Shown: piece by piece, positions 14,351 to 18,096 of the stretch
How the letters are laid out: each line of letters opens with the position of its first letter
Position numbering within the stretch: the stretch's first letter is position 1
Assembly (NCBI GenBank): GCA_030616835.1
Contig: JAUWWP010000017.1
Coordinates: 1-18,096, forward strand
Direction: 5' to 3'
DNA: 18,096 nt
Source: Deltaproteobacteria bacterium
GTDB taxonomy: Bacteria > Desulfobacterota > G020345765
Made by a program: the position numbers and the translations under genes
Notes under the pieces: model-generated
Told to the model about the DNA's origin: nothing
The model's input: the letters and a program-made list of their open reading frames with translations, nothing else
Databases searched by the model: none

Positions 14351-15880
14351 TCATTGCGATTTAAGAGTTCTTAAGGCCTCCTTTACTTGCTTGCGATCAT
14401 CAAAAGGGATCCGCTTATCTCCAACGAGCTGATACCGCTCGTGTCCCTTTCCAGCGATAAGGACTGAATCACCCTCACGGGCGACAGCTAAGGCCGTCCG
14501 GATTGCCTCTTTTCGGTCGGCCATAATCAGATAACCTTTTGCCGTAAATCCTTTGGTAATTTTCCGAGGGGAGTATTGGCGGCATCCGCCTGAGGCGGAC
14601 TCCACCCCCTGGCTGATATCAGAGATTATTTTGTCCGGGGCCTCCCCTCGGGGATTGTCCGAGGTGATGATGGAAAGGTCGCTGAGCTTAGCCGAGATTT
14701 CTCCCATTAAGGGTCTCTTGCCTTGATCGCGCTCCCCTCCGCAGCCGAATACCGTAATTATCCTGCCCGGGGTAAGCCTGCCCAGGCTTTCCAGGACACT
14801 CTGTAAGGCTTGAGGGGTATGGGCATAATCTATTAAGATGGTTATCCCTCGCTTGTTGGCAATTCTTTCCATCCGCCCGGGGATCGGGGAGGTTGCCCCA
14901 ATCCCCTTTTTGATCTTTTCCTGGGGGATTTCCAGGCTTGTTCCCACGGCGGTGGCGGCCAAGATATTGGAAAGATTAAATTCCCCTAATAGGGGAGAGG
15001 AGATTTTTAAGCTCCCCTGGGGAAGCTTGATCTGGGCCTTGATCCCCTCCGGAGAAAACCTGACCTCCTGGGCAGATACATCGGCCCCTTTCCTCCTGCC
15101 AAAGCTAAGAGGCTTTAGTCCGGGAGGAAAATCGATTGAGTTTACCTTGGGGTCATCGAAATTAAAGATTGCCCACTTATTCTGCTTGCGACTTTCCGGT
15201 AGGTTCTCTAAGAAGAATTTTTGTTTACTGGCAAAATAATCCGTCATATTGCCATGATAATCCAGGTGATCCTGACTTATGTTAGTGAAAAGTCCAATAT
15301 CAAACTGACATCCGTCTACTCTTCGGAGAGTTAGGGCATGGGAGGAGACCTCCATTACCGCGCAGTTCACACCCTGATCAACCATCTCCCGTAAGATTCT
15401 TTGCAGTTCCAGGGATTCCGGGGTAGTATGCCCGGCGGGCAGTACCTTTCCTGGATAGCGGTGGTTGATAGTTCCGATCACCCCTACCTGATAGCCATCC
15501 TCCTTTAAGATAGACTCAATCAGGTAGGCAGCAGTGGTTTTCCCATTGGTTCCGGTAATGCCAATGAGCTTAATTCCCTCTGAGGGATTACCATAAAATC
15601 TGGTAGCGAGTATTGCCAGAGCCCGCCGGCTGTCTTTCACCACTATCCGGGTTGCTCCTTTCCTATTAGGTTTTGGTACCTCCATTACCACTGCCCGCAC
15701 CCCCTTACCTACCGCCTCTTCAATAAAATTGTGGCCGTCCTCCTTCAGACCCCGGATGGCCACAAAGAGGAATCCCGGCTTAACCTTGAGGGAACTGTAA
15801 GCAATTCCTTTAATCTCCGGGGAAACTGGTCCTTTTACCTCACTCAGTTCTAAGCCTTTAATTAGTTGGTCCAGTTTCAT
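14351..15880 (-). CDS. murE: UDP-MurNAc-L-Ala-D-Glu--meso-DAP ligase MurE
   Basis: MurE adds the third residue of the stem peptide. The 509-residue protein has the P-loop GTNGKTTAAYL (110-120), TTPESLELQRIL (152-163), MEVSSHAL (176-183), TNISQDHLDYHG (199-210), PGRMERI (334-340), DYAHTPQAL (351-359) and FGCGGERDQGKRP (378-390). The specificity motif DNPR (408-411) and GKGHERYQ (477-484) mark the meso-diaminopimelate-adding form. A 15-bp palindrome inserted in a C-domain loop encodes SASGG (428-432) just after DNPR. The ATG follows ftsI by 15 bp. The sequence before it is a 7-bp-period repeat with no ribosome site. Confidence 0.97.
   Translation of the reverse strand: MKLDQLIKGLELSEVKGPVSPEIKGIAYSSLKVKPGFLFVAIRGLKEDGHNFIEEAVGKGVRAVVMEVPKPNRKGATRIVVKDSRRALAILATRFYGNPSEGIKLIGITGTNGKTTAAYLIESILKEDGYQVGVIGTINHRYPGKVLPAGHTTPESLELQRILREMVDQGVNCAVMEVSSHALTLRRVDGCQFDIGLFTNISQDHLDYHGNMTDYFASKQKFFLENLPESRKQNKWAIFNFDDPKVNSIDFPPGLKPLSFGRRKGADVSAQEVRFSPEGIKAQIKLPQGSLKISSPLLGEFNLSNILAATAVGTSLEIPQEKIKKGIGATSPIPGRMERIANKRGITILIDYAHTPQALQSVLESLGRLTPGRIITVFGCGGERDQGKRPLMGEISAKLSDLSIITSDNPRGEAPDKIISDISQGVESASGGCRQYSPRKITKGFTAKGYLIMADRKEAIRTALAVAREGDSVLIAGKGHERYQLVGDKRIPFDDRKQVKEALRTLKSQ
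14585..14599. repeat. 15-bp palindrome TCCGCCTGAGGCGGA inside murE
   Basis: An exact copy of the 8572 and 13817 palindromes. It is read in frame as S-A-S-G-G (MurE residues 428-432) in the loop between the DNPR motif and the DRKEAI segment. Confidence 0.65.
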
Positions 15881-15883
15881 TTT

Positions 15884-15945
15884 AGATTGCAGATTTTAGA
15901 TTTTAGATTTCAGATCTGCAATCTGCAATCTGAAATCTGTAATCT
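15884..15945. repeat. 62-bp heptad palindrome over the ftsI-murE junction
   Basis: The left arm is four 7-bp AGATTNN units plus AGA. The right arm is their complement, TCTGNAA units. The 31-bp arms match at 26 positions and meet at 15914/15915. It spans the ftsI stop and last codons, and lies only three bases from the murE ATG, so it occupies the place of the murE ribosome site. Confidence 0.7.
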
Positions 15946-17620
15946 GAGTGGTGGGGGGAGCCCCGAGAATTAACAGGGTCTTCTCAGCTATCCGCTTAAA
16001 GACAGGTGCGGCTACCAGACCCCCATTGGCCTTTCCCTGGGGTTCATCAATGATCACCAGTATTGCCAGCTCGGGCTCTTTTGCGGGGACAAAGCCCATA
16101 AAGGAGCCGAGCAATCGGTCCTCGGAGTATCCTCCGTTAATTATGTCAGCCTTCTGAGCAGTTCCGGTCTTCCCGGCCACTTCATATCCCTTGAGGGCAG
16201 CCCTCCATCCAGTAGCATTTTTCTTCACTACGCCGGTCAGGATCTTGGTAACTATCCGGGCAGTCTTCGGGGAAATAACCCTCCTTATTACCCGGGGCTT
16301 GGTGGTATGGATCACTGTTCCTCGGGGATCGATGATCTTCTTTACCACGAAAGGTCTCATAAGCCGACCTCCATTGGCAATAGCTCCCAGGGCGGAGATT
16401 AATTGAAGGGGAGAAAGGGAGATCCCCTGCCCAAAAGAGATGGTCCTTACTCCCATTTGGAACCAGCTTCGGGGTGGACGGACTAGGCCGGAAATCTCCC
16501 CGGGGAGATCGATACCTGTTTTTTCTCCAAAGCCAAAGGCAGTTATATACTGATAAAACTTCTCCTTTCCGAGCTTTTCCCCGATCTTACTTGCCCCGAT
16601 GTTGCTGGAGAAGTGGATGATCTGCTCCAGGGAAAGCCAGCCATATTCTCGCGGGTCGTGGATGGTATTTCCTCCGATCTCATAGGAGCCCTTCTCGCAA
16701 AAAAAGAGATCCTTGGGCTGGGCTACTGCCTCCTCAATGGCGGCAGCGAGCAGGAAGACTTTAAAGGTGGAACCCGGCTCAAAACTATCAGTAATCGCCC
16801 GGTTTCTCCAGAGGGAGGGCTGATACCGCCAGAAACAGTTAGGATTGAATTCAGGCTGCAAGGCCAGGGCCAATACCTCACCGGTCAGGGGATTAGTAAC
16901 GACGACCACTCCGCTTTTGGCTCTGGTTGCCAGGACTGCCTTCTTCAGCTCCCTTTCAGCGATATACTGGATCCCTTTATGGATGGTTAGGTAAAGATCA
17001 TTTCCCTCGGAAGAGCGGAGGAGGTTTCCTCCCCGGGGGAAAATGGTGTGTCCCCGGGCATCCCTTTCGGTGAGGAATAGCTCGGGCTCTCCCTTTATTA
17101 AATGGTCATATTTTAGTTCCAGTCCCTCCAGGCCCTGGCTGTCCAATCCGGCAAATCCCAGGAGATGGCCGGCGAGGGTTCGATTGGGATAGAATCTTTT
17201 ATTCTCCTGGATAAAGCCAATTCCCTTCAGATCCAGGGCCTTGATCTTCAGGGATTGAGAAGGGGAGATCCGGCGAGACAGCCAAACAAATGGCCTCTCC
17301 GGGGAAAGCTTATTTAGAAGTTCTCTCCGGGGTATTCTCAAGATGGGTGAAAGCTGACGGGCCACTGCCGAACGGTCAAATATCTTCCTTGGCTGCGCAT
17401 ATATCGAATCCACCGCCACGCTTACTGCCAGCTCCTGGCCCTCGCGATCGAAGATCCTCCCTCGTCGGGGAGTCGAAAGGGTGAACTTTCGCTGCTGTCT
17501 TTCAGCCCTTCCCCTTAAGGTTTCGCTTCTTAAGACCTGGAGCTGAAAGCTCCTGCCCAGGACCACCAGATAGGAGAGGAGAAATAAGAATCCTATTACT
17601 AATATCCGGGTTTTTTTCAT
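15896..17620 (-). CDS. ftsI: Septal transpeptidase FtsI (PBP3, class B PBP)
   Basis: FtsI cross-links septal peptidoglycan and works with FtsW. The 574-residue protein has a short basic N-terminus, one membrane anchor (about 5-24), the class B pedestal with RRGRIFDREGQELA (52-65) and ERFYPN-like KRFYPNRTLAGHLLGF (141-156), and the transpeptidase domain with active-site Ser284 in STFK (284-287), SSN (338-340) and KTGTAQ (484-489). The start directly precedes the membrane anchor; no good Shine-Dalgarno is visible, as a spacer repeat ends there. The last 18 or so residues (TTQITDFRLQIADLKSKI) are read from a 7-bp-period repeat and probably replaced or extended the native C-terminus. Confidence 0.96.
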   Translation of the reverse strand: MKKTRILVIGFLFLLSYLVVLGRSFQLQVLRSETLRGRAERQQRKFTLSTPRRGRIFDREGQELAVSVAVDSIYAQPRKIFDRSAVARQLSPILRIPRRELLNKLSPERPFVWLSRRISPSQSLKIKALDLKGIGFIQENKRFYPNRTLAGHLLGFAGLDSQGLEGLELKYDHLIKGEPELFLTERDARGHTIFPRGGNLLRSSEGNDLYLTIHKGIQYIAERELKKAVLATRAKSGVVVVTNPLTGEVLALALQPEFNPNCFWRYQPSLWRNRAITDSFEPGSTFKVFLLAAAIEEAVAQPKDLFFCEKGSYEIGGNTIHDPREYGWLSLEQIIHFSSNIGASKIGEKLGKEKFYQYITAFGFGEKTGIDLPGEISGLVRPPRSWFQMGVRTISFGQGISLSPLQLISALGAIANGGRLMRPFVVKKIIDPRGTVIHTTKPRVIRRVISPKTARIVTKILTGVVKKNATGWRAALKGYEVAGKTGTAQKADIINGGYSEDRLLGSFMGFVPAKEPELAILVIIDEPQGKANGGLVAAPVFKRIAEKTLLILGAPPTTQITDFRLQIADLKSKI

Positions 17621-17710
17621 TATTGGTAGTGAACCTATTTTAGTTAGTAATTCCAGCCATATATTTGTTTAACCAAACTTTCATTCGTTATTCGTTAATC
17701 GGTTGCGCTG

Positions 17711-17780
17711 CTCGCCCCGTAAAAAAATATCGATATTTATCGAAGGTAATCACATTTAGCAACTTATTTTACGGGGCTCG
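17711..17780. mobile_element. 62-bp MITE-like element with 4-bp target duplication
   Basis: Copy A of the surrounding repeat reads GCGCTGCTCGTTTCG without interruption (14156-14170). Here the same sequence is split by 62 bp (17715-17776) that start CCCCGTAAAA and end TTTTACGGGG, a perfect 10-bp terminal inverted repeat. CTCG is duplicated on both sides (17711-17714 and 17777-17780). A 14-bp perfect palindrome (AAATATCGATATTT, 17725-17738) lies inside. It encodes nothing, so it would need a transposase from elsewhere. Confidence 0.75.
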
Positions 17781-17790
17781 TTTCGTCTTT

Positions 17791-17809
17791 TCCTTCGACA
17801 AGCTCAGGA
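17791..17809 (+). repeat. TCCTTCGACAAGCTCAGGA module in spacer copy B
   Basis: Identical to the 14176 copy and in the same place within the larger repeat, so it was present before the spacer block was duplicated or was copied with it. Confidence 0.65.
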
Positions 17810-17921
17810 CAGGCGTCACTGGGTTACGTTTCTCCTTACACTCATGGCTTTTTATTTCATCCTTAACCGTTTTACGAAACCCGATACTAGCTGCGCAACC
17901 ACAACCGTTTGACCCAACCTA

Positions 17922-17940
17922 TCCTTCGACAGGCTCAGGA
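17922..17940 (+). repeat. Extra module TCCTTCGACAGGCTCAGGA, absent from copy A
   Basis: Between CCAACC and TAACTT copy B has 25 bp (17920-17944), while copy A has 2 bp (14305-14306). The net gain is again 23 bp. One base differs from the 17791 copy. Confidence 0.65.
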
Positions 17941-17984
17941 CAAGTAACTTGCAGAGTTTTATCAACCACTAAAGGACTACCACC

Positions 17985-18096
17985 TCATTGTTTAATAACA
18001 ATTATCTGTTCCGGTCGAGGAAGGTTCAGGCCCAGAGTTCCCCGGGCCACCTTCTCTATTCTCTGCGGGGACTTTAAAGTAGCAACCTCTAAGCGC
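17985..18096 (-). CDS. ftsL: Cell division protein FtsL, C-terminal end only
   Basis: The last 36 codons and TGA stop of a minus-strand gene that enters from beyond the window. The peptide contains LEVATLKSPQRIEKVARGTL followed by GLNLPRPEQIIVIKQ. The pattern of a short helix ending RIEKVAR-x-x-LGL, then a proline-rich LPRPEQIIVI strand, is typical of the FtsL C-terminus. FtsL is a small bitopic divisome protein that activates FtsW-FtsI together with FtsB and FtsQ. The position just before ftsI is its standard dcw place. The coiled coil and membrane helix lie outside the window. Confidence 0.85.
   Translation of the reverse strand, partial: RLEVATLKSPQRIEKVARGTLGLNLPRPEQIIVIKQ

Larger units (their letters stand above)
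17621..17984. repeat. Spacer repeat, copy B, filling the ftsL-ftsI gap
   Basis: This 364-bp gap holds no gene. It is a second copy of the murE-murF spacer and is collinear with it from GGTAGTG near the start codon to the CAATGA that ends the preceding gene. It is longer mainly because of two extra insertions: a 62-bp MITE-like element with its target duplication (17711-17780) and a second mini-module (17922-17940). The shared 17791 module also occurs in copy A. Confidence 0.8.

Noticed and set aside
14585..14599. Frameshift or assembly error in murE caused by the palindrome
   Set aside because: The 15 bp keep the frame and all downstream MurE motifs are intact.
7224..17984. Possible CRISPR array from recurring short sequences
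   Set aside because: Copies are few, kilobases apart, in both orientations and without regular unique spacers; no cas genes.

Overview
The window is almost entirely a division and cell wall (dcw) operon. All genes are read on the minus strand, so transcription runs from high to low coordinates. In transcription order it holds ftsL (only the 3' end is inside the window), ftsI, murE, murF, mraY, murD, ftsW, murG, murC, murB, a PilZ-domain gene, ddl, ftsQ, ftsA and ftsZ. After ftsZ there is a strong hairpin (78-109) and no further gene. Every complete gene is intact and carries its family's motifs.

Together the products make lipid II and build the septum. MurB, MurC, MurD, MurE, Ddl and MurF make UDP-MurNAc-pentapeptide. 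MraY and MurG put it on the lipid carrier. FtsW and FtsI polymerise and cross-link it, and FtsL, FtsQ, FtsA and FtsZ form the divisome around them. MurE has a DNPR motif, which points to meso-diaminopimelate peptidoglycan. The gene order (murG-murC-murB-ddl-ftsQ-ftsA-ftsZ) fits a Gram-negative-type bacterium. The many short dispersed repeats resemble those in genomes of uncultivated lineages such as Omnitrophota, Desantisbacteria or Planctomycetota. I cannot name the phylum from this window.

The unusual part is the spacing. Most junctions are tight (2-53 bp), but five are long: ftsL-ftsI 364 bp, murE-murF 274, murD-ftsW 400, ftsW-murG 178 and murG-murC 135. All five are filled with repeats. 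The ftsL-ftsI and murE-murF spacers are paralogous copies of one block running from stop codon to start codon, and a shorter relative fills murG-murC. Comparing copies shows smaller insertions nested inside them: a 62-bp MITE-like element with 10-bp terminal inverted repeats and a 4-bp target duplication, and a 23-bp mini-module around TCCTTCGACAAGCTCAGGA that is present or absent at two sites. A 15-bp palindrome (TCCGCCTGAGGCGGA) also lies inside the coding regions of murE, murF and, degenerate, the PilZ gene. Repeats supply the C-terminal tail of FtsI, the last codons of FtsW and a probably spurious N-terminal extension of MurD.

A PilZ-domain gene between murB and ddl is the one non-canonical protein gene. 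It suggests a possible cyclic-di-GMP or PilZ-type regulatory link to wall synthesis.
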